64,000 nt of DNA. Origin: JALYLC01 sp963743275 (GTDB lineage: Bacteria; Actinomycetota; Thermoleophilia; Gaiellales; JALYLC01). Where the stretch lies: contig CAVUPB010000007.1 in assembly GCA_963743275.1 (NCBI GenBank), positions 186,001 to 250,000 of the forward strand, written 5' to 3'. Below, one piece after another: positions 27,310 through 35,608 of this stretch; within the stretch, counting starts at the first letter, position 1; each line of letters begins with the position of its first letter. Made by a program: the position numbers and the translations under genes. Under the pieces are notes generated by a model. That model saw only the letters and a program-made list of their open reading frames with translations. It ran no database searches and was not told where the DNA came from.

Positions 27310-28608
27310 GCCGCAGAAGCGCATCGCCGTCAGCGCGATGCGTTGCGCGCAGGCCACGAGGTCGGCGATCGGCACGTACTCGTCCACCGTGTGGGCGCGG
27401 TGGACGTCGCCCGGGCCGAAGCAGACGGCCGGAATGCCGGCCTCGACCGTCAGCGTGGCGCCGTCGTGCCAGTTGTCGAGCCCGCCGAGCTCCTGGATCT
27501 GGCCGAGGTCGCCGCCGGCTGCGAGCAGGGCCTGCACGATCGGGTCGTCGGCCGCGACCTCCGCGGGCGGCACGCCGCCGGTGCCCCAGGCGATCTCGGG
27601 CGGGTGCTCGCGCAGCCAGGGATCGCCGGCGGCGGCCTCCGCGATCCAGCCGGCGAACTCGCGCTCGACGAGAGCGCCGTAGCCCGCCTCGTCGGCGCGG
27701 TCGGGGAGGTACTCGATGTGGCACTCGAGCGTGCACGCCGCGGGGTAGGAGACGAGCCATTCGCCGCCGCCGATGATCGTCGGCACGCAGTCGCCGGCCG
27801 AGAGGTACGGGTGCGCGGGGCGCTCTGCCCAGTGCTCGCGCAGGCGGCGTACCGCGTCGAGCACGACCGCCATCTTCTCGATCGCGTTGACCGCGCCGCC
27901 CTGCTCGGGCGGGAGCTGGTGGATGCCCGCGTGCCCGGCGCGCCCGCGCACGGTGATGCGCGGCAGCAGACTGCCGCGGCAGGCGACCCACACGACGAGC
28001 CCGCTCGGCTCCGGCACGATCGCCGCGTCGGCTGCGAGCGTGCGGGCGGCGAACAGGCCGCCTGCGCCGGTCGACTCCTCCTCGGTCACGGTGTTGACGA
28101 TCAGGTCGCCCGCGAGCGGGACGCCCAGCTCGGCGAGCGCGCACGCGGCCAGCACCATGCTCGCGACCCCGCCCTTCATGTCGCAGGCGCCACGGCCGTA
28201 GAGCCGCCCGTCGCGGACCACGGCGGCGAACGGATCGGGTTGCGACCAGTCGGCGCGCGGCTCGGCGTCGACGACGTCGACGTGGCCGTTGAGCAGCAGC
28301 GCCCGTCCTCCGCCGCTGCCGCGGAAGCGCGCGACGAGTTGCGGGCGGCCCTCGAACGTGAGCTCCTCGGGCACCATCGGGTGCGGCCGCAATGCGGCGG
28401 CGTCGGGCTCGTGCAGCTCGACCTCGGCGCCGTGGGCCTCGAGCAGCGCCGCCAGGTGCTCCTGCAGCTGGCGCTCCTGGCGCCGCGGCGAACCGGGCGT
28501 GTGCGTGACCGTGTCGAAGCCGACGAGCGCGCTCGTGAGCGTCACGAGGTCGTCGCGGCGCGCGGCGACGGCATCGGCGACGCGGCGCTCCTGGGGCGTC
28601 AGCTGCAT
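27307..28608 (-). CDS. M20-family peptidase (ArgE/DapE/CPG2-like)
   Basis: 433 residues. Metal-ligand and catalytic motifs of M20 are all present: LLLNGHVDVVDAEP (His and Asp), GRGACDMKGGVAS (bridging Asp), NTVTEEESTGAGG (catalytic Glu and metal Glu), VPEPSGL, and late FGPGDVHRAHTVDEYV (His). A dimerisation lid lies between (about residues 205-330). The family removes acyl or carbamoyl groups from amino acids or cleaves dipeptides. ATG 28608 is divergent from the large fusion gene. Confidence 0.92.
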   Translation of the reverse strand: MQLTPQERRVADAVAARRDDLVTLTSALVGFDTVTHTPGSPRRQERQLQEHLAALLEAHGAEVELHEPDAAALRPHPMVPEELTFEGRPQLVARFRGSGGGRALLLNGHVDVVDAEPRADWSQPDPFAAVVRDGRLYGRGACDMKGGVASMVLAACALAELGVPLAGDLIVNTVTEEESTGAGGLFAARTLAADAAIVPEPSGLVVWVACRGSLLPRITVRGRAGHAGIHQLPPEQGGAVNAIEKMAVVLDAVRRLREHWAERPAHPYLSAGDCVPTIIGGGEWLVSYPAACTLECHIEYLPDRADEAGYGALVEREFAGWIAEAAAGDPWLREHPPEIAWGTGGVPPAEVAADDPIVQALLAAGGDLGQIQELGGLDNWHDGATLTVEAGIPAVCFGPGDVHRAHTVDEYVPIADLVACAQRIALTAMRFCG

Positions 28609-28616
28609 GACAGCGA

Positions 28617-28622
28617 TACGGT
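28617..28622 (+). promoter_or_regulatory. -10 element, leaderless fusion-gene mRNA
   Basis: TACGGT is followed by 7 nt and GTG 28630, with no Shine-Dalgarno site between. It supports this GTG as the start of the kinase-M23-aminotransferase gene. Confidence 0.45.
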
Positions 28623-28629
28623 AGCCCGC

Positions 28630-31497
28630 GTGAGCGTCAGCTTCGCCGGACACGAGCTGCACTCGCCGCGACTCGAGCTCGACGAGGCGCGGACCCTGGC
28701 GCGCGGGCGCTTCGGCGTCGACGGCGCCGTGACCGCGCTCGGCTCGCACCAGGACCAGAACGTCCTCGTGGACTCCGCCGCCGGCCGCTTCGTGCTCAAG
28801 ATCGCGAACGCCGCGTTCGGCGAGGCCGAGCTCGACCTGCAGAACCGCGCCATGGTGCATCTCGCCGAGCGCCTGCCGCTCGAGGTGCCGCGGCCCTGCG
28901 CCGCACTCGACGGCAGCGAGATCGCCGCCGTCGAGCGCGACGGCGCGACCTACCTGGTGCGCCTGGTGACGTTCATCGAGGGCGAGCCGCTGATCGACGC
29001 CGGGCATCTGGCCGCGCCGGTGTTGTTCGCGCTCGGCCGCGCGGCGGGCCAGGTCGCGGCCGCTCTGGAGGCGTTCGAGCACGCCGCCGCCGACCGCGCG
29101 ATGCAGTGGGATCCCCGCCACGTGGGAGCCGTCGTCGAGGCGCTCGCGCCGCACGTCGAGGATCCGCGCCGCCGCGCGCTCGTGCGCGAGGTCGCGGCTT
29201 CCGCGGCCGCCGCCGTCGCTCGCCTCGAGCCGCAGCTGCGGCGCCAGATCGTGCACTGCGACGTCACGGACTGGAACGTCATCGGCCGCCGTGACCTCGC
29301 CGGCCGCCCGATGCCGTGCGGCGTCATCGACTTCGGCGACATCACGCGCTCGCTGCGCGTGTGCGAGCTCGCCGTGGCGGCCTCGATCGCGTTCGGGCAC
29401 GACCCCGACGAGCCCATCGGCGCGGCGGCCGAGATCGTGCGCGGCTTCGATGCCGCCTGTCCGCTCGACGACGCCGAGCTGGCGGCGCTGCCGCACCTGA
29501 TCGCCGCGCGTGCCGCGATCGTCGCCGTCGGCACCGAGCAGCAGGCGGTGCTCGAGCCGCACAACGCCTACGCCCAGCGCGTGCGGGCGGGGGACTGGGC
29601 GATCTGCGAGACGGCCGCCGCGGTGCCGCTCGCGCTCGCGGAGGCCGCGTTCCGGCTCGCGTGCGGGCGCAGCGCGGCGGGGCTCTCGCCGCGCGTGCCC
29701 GGGGGCGCCTGGCCGCTCCCGGGAATCGCGCCGGGTGCGGAGACCGACCTCTCGCCGTCGGCGCTCGACCCGGAGCCCGGCAGCGGCGCGATCGGGGCCC
29801 ACGGCGAGGCGCGGCTGCACGCGGCGCGCGAGCTCGCCGGCGACGAGCCGGCCACGATCCACCTCGGCCTCGATGTCTTCGCGCCGGAGGGGCACGAGGT
29901 GCTGGCCCCGCTGGCGGGCCGCGTCGAGCTCGCCCGCGAGGACGAGCTCGTGCTCGCCGCCGACGGCCTCGACGTGCGGCTGGCCGGGCTCGCGCCCGCC
30001 GTGCGGGCCGGCGACGCGATCGCAGAGGGCGCGGTGGTGGGGCACCTGCGCGCCGGCGCGGCACTGCCGCCGCACCTGCACGTGCAGGTCGCGCGGCCGG
30101 GTCTGCCGGGGCTCCCGGGCCTCGCCTCCCCCTCGCTCGGCGGCGCGTGGCTCGCGCTCTGCCCGCACCCCGGGCCGCTGCTCGGCCTGCCCGCCCGCCA
30201 GCACCCGGCGGCCGCGTTGCTCGCGCGCCGGCGCGCCGTCATCCCGCAGGCCCAGCCGCTCTACTACCAGTCGCCGCCGGAGATGGTGCGCGGACGCCGG
30301 CAGTACCTCTACGACGCGCACGCCCGCGCGTACCTCGACTGCGTCAACAACGTGGCGGTGGCCGGCCACAGCCACCCGCGCATCACGGCCGCTGCCACCC
30401 GCCAGCTGCGCCTGCTCAACACGAACTCGCGCTTCCTCTACGAGAGCATGCCGCGCTTCGCCGAGCGCCTGGCCGCGCTGCTGCCGGCGCCGCTCGAGCG
30501 CGTCTTCCTCGTCTCGACGGGATCCGAGGCGAACGACCTCGCGCTGCGCCTCGCGCGCGCCGCGACCGGGCGCCGCGACGTGCTCTGCATCCGCGACGCC
30601 TACCACGGCTGGACGACCGCCACGTACGAGGTGTCGACGAGCTCGGTCGACAATCCCATGGGCGCGCAGGCGCAGCCGGAGTACGTGCACGCAGTGCCCT
30701 CGCCCGACACCTATCGCGGCCCGATCGGTGCCGGCGAGCCCGATGCGGGCGCCCGCTACGCCGGCGCGCTGCGCGATGCGATCGCGGGCCTGGGCGCGCG
30801 GGGCCGCGCGCCCGCGGCGTTCATCTGCGAGGCGCTCTACGGCAACGCCGGCGGCATCGTCCTTCCCGACGGCTACCTGGAGGCCGCGTACGCGCACGTG
30901 CGCGCGGCGGGAGGGATCTGCATCGCCGACGAGGTGCAGGTCGGCTACGGGCGGCTGGGAGCGCATTTCTGGGGTTTCGAGCAGCAGGGCGTGGTGCCGG
31001 ACATCGTCACCGTCGCCAAGGCGACCGGCAACGGGCATCCGGTCGCGGCCGTCATCACGACGACCGCCATCGCCGCCGCGCTGGAGGGCCAGGGCGGCTT
31101 CTTCGCCTCGGTCGGAGGCGGCGCGGTTTCGTGCGAGATCGGCCTGGCGGTGCTCGACGTGATCGAGGAGGAGGGCCTGCAGGAGAACGCGCTGCACGTC
31201 GGCGGGGCGCTGCGCGCGGGGCTCGAGGAGCTCGTCGCACGGCACCCGATCGCCGGCGCGGCGCACGGCATGGGCCTCTATCTCGGACTCGACCTCGTAC
31301 GGGATCGCGAGACCAGGGAGCCGGCGCGCGAGGAGGCGTACGCGATCTGCGAGCGGCTGCGCGAGCGCGGCGCGATCGTCCAGCCGACCGGAGACGGCGA
31401 GAACGTGCTCAAGCTCAAGCCGCCGCTCGTGATCGAGCGGCGCGACGTGGACTGGCTGCTCGAGACGCTCGACGGCGTCCTCGCGCGCGGGTGGTGA
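28630..31497 (+). CDS. Three-domain fusion: APH-type kinase, M23 peptidase-like domain, class III aminotransferase/phospholyase
   Basis: About 955 residues. Residues ~1-340 are an aminoglycoside-phosphotransferase-fold small-molecule kinase (HCDVTDWN catalytic loop near 209, VIDFGDI near 234). Residues ~385-510 carry an M23-like lysostaphin fold (IHLGLDVFAPEG near 410, HLHVQVA near 483). Residues ~530-955 are a class III PLP enzyme (VSTGSEANDLALRLAR, IADEVQVGYGR, PLP Lys about 797 in VAKATGNGHP). In animals, hydroxylysine kinase and a phospholyase act in sequence on 5-hydroxylysine; the same pair of folds fused here suggests phosphorylation of a hydroxylated amine or amino acid and then phosphate elimination. 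The M23 domain's role is unknown. Confidence 0.88.
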   Translation: MSVSFAGHELHSPRLELDEARTLARGRFGVDGAVTALGSHQDQNVLVDSAAGRFVLKIANAAFGEAELDLQNRAMVHLAERLPLEVPRPCAALDGSEIAAVERDGATYLVRLVTFIEGEPLIDAGHLAAPVLFALGRAAGQVAAALEAFEHAAADRAMQWDPRHVGAVVEALAPHVEDPRRRALVREVAASAAAAVARLEPQLRRQIVHCDVTDWNVIGRRDLAGRPMPCGVIDFGDITRSLRVCELAVAASIAFGHDPDEPIGAAAEIVRGFDAACPLDDAELAALPHLIAARAAIVAVGTEQQAVLEPHNAYAQRVRAGDWAICETAAAVPLALAEAAFRLACGRSAAGLSPRVPGGAWPLPGIAPGAETDLSPSALDPEPGSGAIGAHGEARLHAARELAGDEPATIHLGLDVFAPEGHEVLAPLAGRVELAREDELVLAADGLDVRLAGLAPAVRAGDAIAEGAVVGHLRAGAALPPHLHVQVARPGLPGLPGLASPSLGGAWLALCPHPGPLLGLPARQHPAAALLARRRAVIPQAQPLYYQSPPEMVRGRRQYLYDAHARAYLDCVNNVAVAGHSHPRITAAATRQLRLLNTNSRFLYESMPRFAERLAALLPAPLERVFLVSTGSEANDLALRLARAATGRRDVLCIRDAYHGWTTATYEVSTSSVDNPMGAQAQPEYVHAVPSPDTYRGPIGAGEPDAGARYAGALRDAIAGLGARGRAPAAFICEALYGNAGGIVLPDGYLEAAYAHVRAAGGICIADEVQVGYGRLGAHFWGFEQQGVVPDIVTVAKATGNGHPVAAVITTTAIAAALEGQGGFFASVGGGAVSCEIGLAVLDVIEEEGLQENALHVGGALRAGLEELVARHPIAGAAHGMGLYLGLDLVRDRETREPAREEAYAICERLRERGAIVQPTGDGENVLKLKPPLVIERRDVDWLLETLDGVLARGW

Positions 31498-31511
31498 GGC
31501 ACCCCTCGCGC

Positions 31512-31541
31512 TTGGAAACATTGTCTCAGTGGTGACACACT
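31512..31541 (+). promoter_or_regulatory. Promoter of S1-domain protein gene
   Basis: TTGGAA (31512-31517), 18-nt spacer, CACACT (31536-31541), then 6 nt to GTG 31548. Consistent with a leaderless transcript. Confidence 0.45.
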
Positions 31542-31547
31542 GCCCAC

Positions 31548-33113
31548 GTGCCTGCACGGGCCTCGGACGAGCTCTACGTGCGGTTGCCACCGGAGGAGGT
31601 GCGCGAGCACGTCCATCTCTGGCTTCTGGCGCCCGAGCGCGAGCTGCCCGAGGTCGTGATCACGACCCGCCACGGCCGCACGCTGGTCGAGCCCGGGGCG
31701 CTCGCGCGCCGGCTCGGCGGGCGTGCCCAGGTCGTGCTCGTCGAGACCGGCGAGGCCACCTACGCGCTGCGCGACGTCCTCGGCGACGACCTCGCGGTCT
31801 GGGGCGGGGCCGCGCGCGTCTACTACCCCGGCTTCGCGCTCACCGACCGGGGCTCCCAGCACCCGCGCATCTACGCGTTCGAGGGGCGCGAAAGCGAGGC
31901 CGAGCGCGGTCTCCTGGCCGCGCTCGGGATCGAGGATGCGCACGCCGAGGATCGCTACGCGGTCGGCGAGGACGTCGAGGGCGAGGTCGTCTCGCTGGAT
32001 GCGCGCACGGCCACGCTCGCCCTGCCGGAAGGCTGCGCGCGCGTGCGCGCGGGCGACCTCGCGCGCGGCTTCGTGCATTCGTGCCACGACGTGCTGCGCA
32101 TCGGCCAGCGCGTGCGGGCGCGCGTGCGGGAGCTCGCGCCCGACGGCACGCCGTGGCTCGACCTGCAGCCGTTCCAGGCCGACGAGCTGGCGACGATCGC
32201 CGAGCAGGCCGGGCCCGGCGACGTGGTGCGCGTGCGCGTGCGGCGGCGCAGCAACAACGGCTACCAGGTGGAGCTCCTGCCGGGCGCCGATGCGTTCGTG
32301 CCGCTGCAGCACTGCCCGCCCGAGATCGAGGCCGAGCGCGACGACGTGCTGGCTGCGCGCATCGTGCGCCTCGACGTCGCCGACCGCCGCATCGTCGTCT
32401 CGCTCGCAGACGCTCCCGCGAGCGCCGACGGCGCCCGGCCGCTGCGGCTCTATCCCGACGGGCCGGTGTTCCTCGCGAGCGACGATCTGGCTGCCGACCG
32501 CGCGGCCAGCGAGCTCGATCGCAGCGCCGGGGAGCTCACCGACGTGCGCGCCCGCCTCGAGGCTGCACAGGCCGAGGCCGACGCCCTGCGCGCCGAGCGC
32601 GACCGGCTGGCCGAGGAGCTCCGCGACGAGCGGCTGCGCGCACGCGCGCTCGCGGCCGACCTGCGCAGCACGGCCGAGGGCGGCACGGACCTCGACGCGC
32701 TGTTGCGCGCGGAGGCGCTCGCCGATGCGGATGCGTTCCTGGCCTGGCTCGGCGTCGCCCACGCGAAGCTGCACGACCCGCCCGAGCGGGCGCGCTACCC
32801 GCTGCGCCGGGTCGTCGTCGGGTCGCACTTCCTGGCCTCGCTGCGCGAGCTCCAGGGCGTGTCCCTGCACCGCGTGCTCGACGCCTGCGTGCACGTCGCG
32901 ACCGGCCGCGCCACCGAGATCCCCGGGCTCGAGCTCCACCCGCTGCGCGCCGGCGCCGGCGGCACCGAGCAGCGCCAGCGTGCCGACGGCGCGCGCGCCT
33001 GGCGCTGCGCCCTGCAGGTGCACGCCCCCTCGGCCCGCCGCCTGCACTTCTGGCGGCTCGAGGGCGACGGCGTCGAGCTCGACCGCGTCGGCACCCACGA
33101 CGCCGACATCTGA
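31548..33113 (+). CDS. S1-domain RNA-binding protein with coiled coil and C-terminal basic domain
   Basis: 521 residues. The first ~120 residues form an alpha/beta region (PEVVITTRHGRTLVEPGALA, ETGEATYALRDVLG, YYPGF) that I do not recognise as an enzyme. Two S1-type OB folds follow (about 140-205, starting GEDVEGEVVSLD; and about 225-290, starting GDVVRVRVRR). A coiled coil of ~75 residues (about 315-385) is next. The C-terminal ~80 residues include SARRLHFWRLEGDGVELDRV, whose pattern recalls RelE/ParE-like or related RNA-binding folds, but I cannot prove that. Probable role in RNA binding or translation control. The convergent DUF349 gene ends 8 nt away. Confidence 0.65.
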   Translation: MPARASDELYVRLPPEEVREHVHLWLLAPERELPEVVITTRHGRTLVEPGALARRLGGRAQVVLVETGEATYALRDVLGDDLAVWGGAARVYYPGFALTDRGSQHPRIYAFEGRESEAERGLLAALGIEDAHAEDRYAVGEDVEGEVVSLDARTATLALPEGCARVRAGDLARGFVHSCHDVLRIGQRVRARVRELAPDGTPWLDLQPFQADELATIAEQAGPGDVVRVRVRRRSNNGYQVELLPGADAFVPLQHCPPEIEAERDDVLAARIVRLDVADRRIVVSLADAPASADGARPLRLYPDGPVFLASDDLAADRAASELDRSAGELTDVRARLEAAQAEADALRAERDRLAEELRDERLRARALAADLRSTAEGGTDLDALLRAEALADADAFLAWLGVAHAKLHDPPERARYPLRRVVVGSHFLASLRELQGVSLHRVLDACVHVATGRATEIPGLELHPLRAGAGGTEQRQRADGARAWRCALQVHAPSARRLHFWRLEGDGVELDRVGTHDADI

Positions 33114-33121
33114 CCCGCGCG

Positions 33122-34627
33122 CTAGCCGGCGAGCGCGAGCAGCGCGCGGGCGCGCTCGAGCGCGCCCTTCTCGTCGGCGAGCTTGCGCTCCAGCGCGCGC
33201 GCCTCGGCGGCGCGCGAGCGGCCGCCGACCTTCGCCTCTGCCAGGCGCTGCTCGACCTCGGCCACGCGCTCCTCGTGCTTGCGGAGGGCGACCGTGAGCG
33301 GGCTGACCGGCGGCTGCGGCGGCTGCTGCGGCGCGGCCGACGATCCGCGCGAGGGTCCGCGCGAGCCGGAGCCGTCGCGCCGGCCGGCAGAGCCGCCGCC
33401 CTCGCGACGGCGCGGCGGCCGCGCCGCGCGGAGCTGCGTGAGCACCTGATCGCGTGCCGCGCGGAACGCCTGCCACAGCTCCTCGTCATCGGCGCGGCCG
33501 GCGCTGCCCGCGGCCTTCCACTCTTCCATCTGGCGCGCCAGCTCGGGCTCGGCCGCGGCGGCGTCGAAGGGCTCGATGAGCGCCTGGGTCTGCTCGATCA
33601 GCGCGCGCTTGGCCGCCCGCGCCCCGCCGCGCTGGCGGTCGCGCTCGGCCGCCATCGAGCGGCGGCGGTCGAAGGCCGCGCGCCGGCTGGCCGAGAAGCG
33701 CTCCCAGAGCGCCTGCTCCTGGTCGCGGCCCGCGTGCCCGGCGGCCTTCCACTCGGTCATCAGCCGCTCGAGCGCATCGCCGATCGCGCGCCCGTCGTCG
33801 ATGCCCGCGAGCGCCTCGGACTCGGCGATCAGCGCCTCCTTGCGCTCGACCGTCGCGCTGCGCTCGCGCGCGCGCTCGGCGTACGCGCGGTTGCGCTGCT
33901 CGTAGAACGCCTCGCGCGCCGCCGCAAACCGCCGCCACAGCTCGCGGTCGCGCATCTGGCCGGCCGACGGCGCCGACTTCCAGCGCTCGAGCAGGTCGCG
34001 GAACCCCTGGGCCGACTCGGCGTAGCGCGTCGAGGCGGCCAGCCGCTCGGCCTCCTCGGCGATCGCCGTGCGCAGCACCTCGGCGAGCGCGCGCTCGTCC
34101 TCGCCCGAGAGCACGACCTGCTCGGGCATCTCGCTCGAGGGGGTCTCCTCGCCGGCGCTCTCGTCATCCGCGGGCGTCCCGGCGGCCTCGGCCTCGGGCG
34201 CGGCGGTGGCCTCGGCCTCGGCCACAGGATCCTCAGCCGGCGCCTCCTCGGCGACAGCGGCCTCGGGCTCCGCGGCAAGCTCGGCGACGGGGTCATCGGC
34301 CGGCGCCTGCTCGGCCGCAGCGACCTCGGGCTGCGGCTCCGCGGGGACCTCGGCGGCGGGCTCCTCGACCGCGACGTCCTCGGCCGCAACGGCCTCGGGC
34401 TGCGGCTCGGCGGGCTCCTCGGCAGCGGGCTCCTCGGCGAGGGCGTCGTCGACCGGACCGGTTTCGGTCTCGGCCTGCTCGGCCTCGGGCGCCTTCTCGG
34501 CGACCGGATCCTCGGCGGCGCCGGGCTCCTCGCTCACCGGCTCCTCGGCCTGGGCGTTGCCGCCATTCAGACCGGGCTCGATCACGGGTGCGTCCGGCGT
34601 CTCCTCGGCGGGCGACTCCATGCTCAC
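33122..34627 (-). CDS. DUF349-repeat protein with acidic N-terminal region
   Basis: 501 residues. The first ~155 residues are acidic low complexity, rich in Glu, Ala and Pro. Then three DUF349 repeats follow, each with the W..A/P..G....D.ELW..F pattern: ERWKSAPSAGQMRDRELW, TEWKAAGHAGRDQEQALW and EEWKAAGSAGRADDEELW. A C-terminal coiled coil ends the protein. DUF349 proteins are widespread in actinobacteria; the function is not settled. GTG 34627 rather than ATG 34621 is supported by TAGGGT placed exactly 6 nt upstream, a leaderless configuration. Confidence 0.85.
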   Translation of the reverse strand: MSMESPAEETPDAPVIEPGLNGGNAQAEEPVSEEPGAAEDPVAEKAPEAEQAETETGPVDDALAEEPAAEEPAEPQPEAVAAEDVAVEEPAAEVPAEPQPEVAAAEQAPADDPVAELAAEPEAAVAEEAPAEDPVAEAEATAAPEAEAAGTPADDESAGEETPSSEMPEQVVLSGEDERALAEVLRTAIAEEAERLAASTRYAESAQGFRDLLERWKSAPSAGQMRDRELWRRFAAAREAFYEQRNRAYAERARERSATVERKEALIAESEALAGIDDGRAIGDALERLMTEWKAAGHAGRDQEQALWERFSASRRAAFDRRRSMAAERDRQRGGARAAKRALIEQTQALIEPFDAAAAEPELARQMEEWKAAGSAGRADDEELWQAFRAARDQVLTQLRAARPPRRREGGGSAGRRDGSGSRGPSRGSSAAPQQPPQPPVSPLTVALRKHEERVAEVEQRLAEAKVGGRSRAAEARALERKLADEKGALERARALLALAG

Positions 34628-34633
34628 AGGCGA

Positions 34634-34639
34634 ACCCTA
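34634..34639 (-). promoter_or_regulatory. -10 element, leaderless DUF349 mRNA
   Basis: On the minus strand TAGGGT is followed by exactly 6 nt (TCGCCT) and GTG 34627. Confidence 0.55.
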
Positions 34640-34717
34640 GATGATCGGTTCGAACCTCTGATTCGGGCAGCCGCTAGCATCGGCCTCGATGCCGTAGGCC
34701 ACCGGGGAGCTCGAGCC

Positions 34718-35155
34718 ATGCACGCAGAGAGCAGCGCGACCACGTCCTGGCAGGGAACGCTCGCCCGCGGGTCGGGCCAGACGACGCTCGCGAGCGGCGC
34801 TGCGGGGCCACTCGAGGTGAGCTGGGCACGGCGCACCGAGCGCGCTGCGGGCACCACCAGCCCCGAGGAGCTGATCGCCGCGGCGCATGCCAGCTGCTAC
34901 GCGATGGCGTTCTCGCACGAGCTCGCCGAGGCGGGCGCCACGCCCGAGCATCTCGACGTCTCGGCGACCGCGACGTTCGAGATCGTCGACGGCGCGCCGA
35001 CCATCTCGCGCATCGCACTGACCGTGCGCGGGGCCGCGGGCGGCATCGACGCGGAGGGCTTCGCCCGGGTCGCGGCGGCTGCGAAGGACGGCTGCCCGGT
35101 CTCGCGCGCGCTCGCGGGCAACGTCGAGATCACGCTCGACGCCGCGCTCGCGTAG
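34718..35155 (+). CDS. OsmC/Ohr-family peroxiredoxin-like protein
   Basis: 145 residues. Two conserved cysteines are present: one in AAAHASCYAMAFSHEL and one in KDGCPVSRALAG. These form the redox pair of the OsmC family, which reduces organic hydroperoxides. TSPEELIAAAHASCYAMA is the classical OsmC signature. A GGGGAG Shine-Dalgarno sequence lies 10 nt before ATG 34718. It is divergent from the DUF349 gene. Confidence 0.92.
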   Translation: MHAESSATTSWQGTLARGSGQTTLASGAAGPLEVSWARRTERAAGTTSPEELIAAAHASCYAMAFSHELAEAGATPEHLDVSATATFEIVDGAPTISRIALTVRGAAGGIDAEGFARVAAAAKDGCPVSRALAGNVEITLDAALA

Positions 35156-35190
35156 CCCGATCGCCGCGACGGCGATCGGCGGACGCGGCG

Positions 35191-35550
35191 TCACTCCGCG
35201 CGCAGCGTCCAGCGGCGCGTGAGCGCCTGGATCGCGCGCCAGTGGCGGCGGCGCACCATCGGCCGGAAGATCGTGAACCACGTCATCATCCCGGCCGGGA
35301 TCAGGAACAGCAGCGTGACCGGGCTCGTGAGCCCGACCGCGACGCAGATCAGCGCGAAGCCGCCGATCCCGATCCAGCCGAGGCGCCGGTAGTTGCGGTC
35401 GAGCAGGCGGATCTTCTCGTAGTCCTCGGCCGGCACCTGCTTGGTCGACCACGCCTTGCCGCACGCGCACACGTACGACTCGCCGTAGTCGAGCTTGCGC
35501 TGCTCGCCGCAGTCGCACGTGATCGTGATCTTGGGGGAGCTGCGGCGCAC
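35191..35550 (-). CDS. Small zinc-ribbon membrane protein
   Basis: 119 residues from GTG 35550. The N-terminus holds a zinc ribbon with two C-x-C pairs (ITCDCGEQ and YVCACGKAW); two hydrophobic segments follow (about 57-90), then a basic C-terminus (PMVRRRHWRAIQ). Unknown function. It is separated from the APC permease gene upstream by a strong hairpin at 35568-35598. Confidence 0.7.
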   Translation of the reverse strand: MRRSSPKITITCDCGEQRKLDYGESYVCACGKAWSTKQVPAEDYEKIRLLDRNYRRLGWIGIGGFALICVAVGLTSPVTLLFLIPAGMMTWFTIFRPMVRRRHWRAIQALTRRWTLRAE

Positions 35551-35567
35551 GGTGGTTGCATCCTGAC

Positions 35568-35598
35568 AGGCCGGCGGGAGCGATGTCCCGCCGGCCTT
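35568..35598 (-). terminator. Strong hairpin after APC permease gene
   Basis: Arms GGCCGGCGGGA and TCCCGCCGGCC with an additional outer A-T pair and a 6-nt loop. It lies 10 nt beyond the stop codon of the minus-strand APC permease. No U tract, as is common in GC-rich actinobacteria. Confidence 0.65.
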
Positions 35599-35608
35599 CA
35601 GGCTCCTC

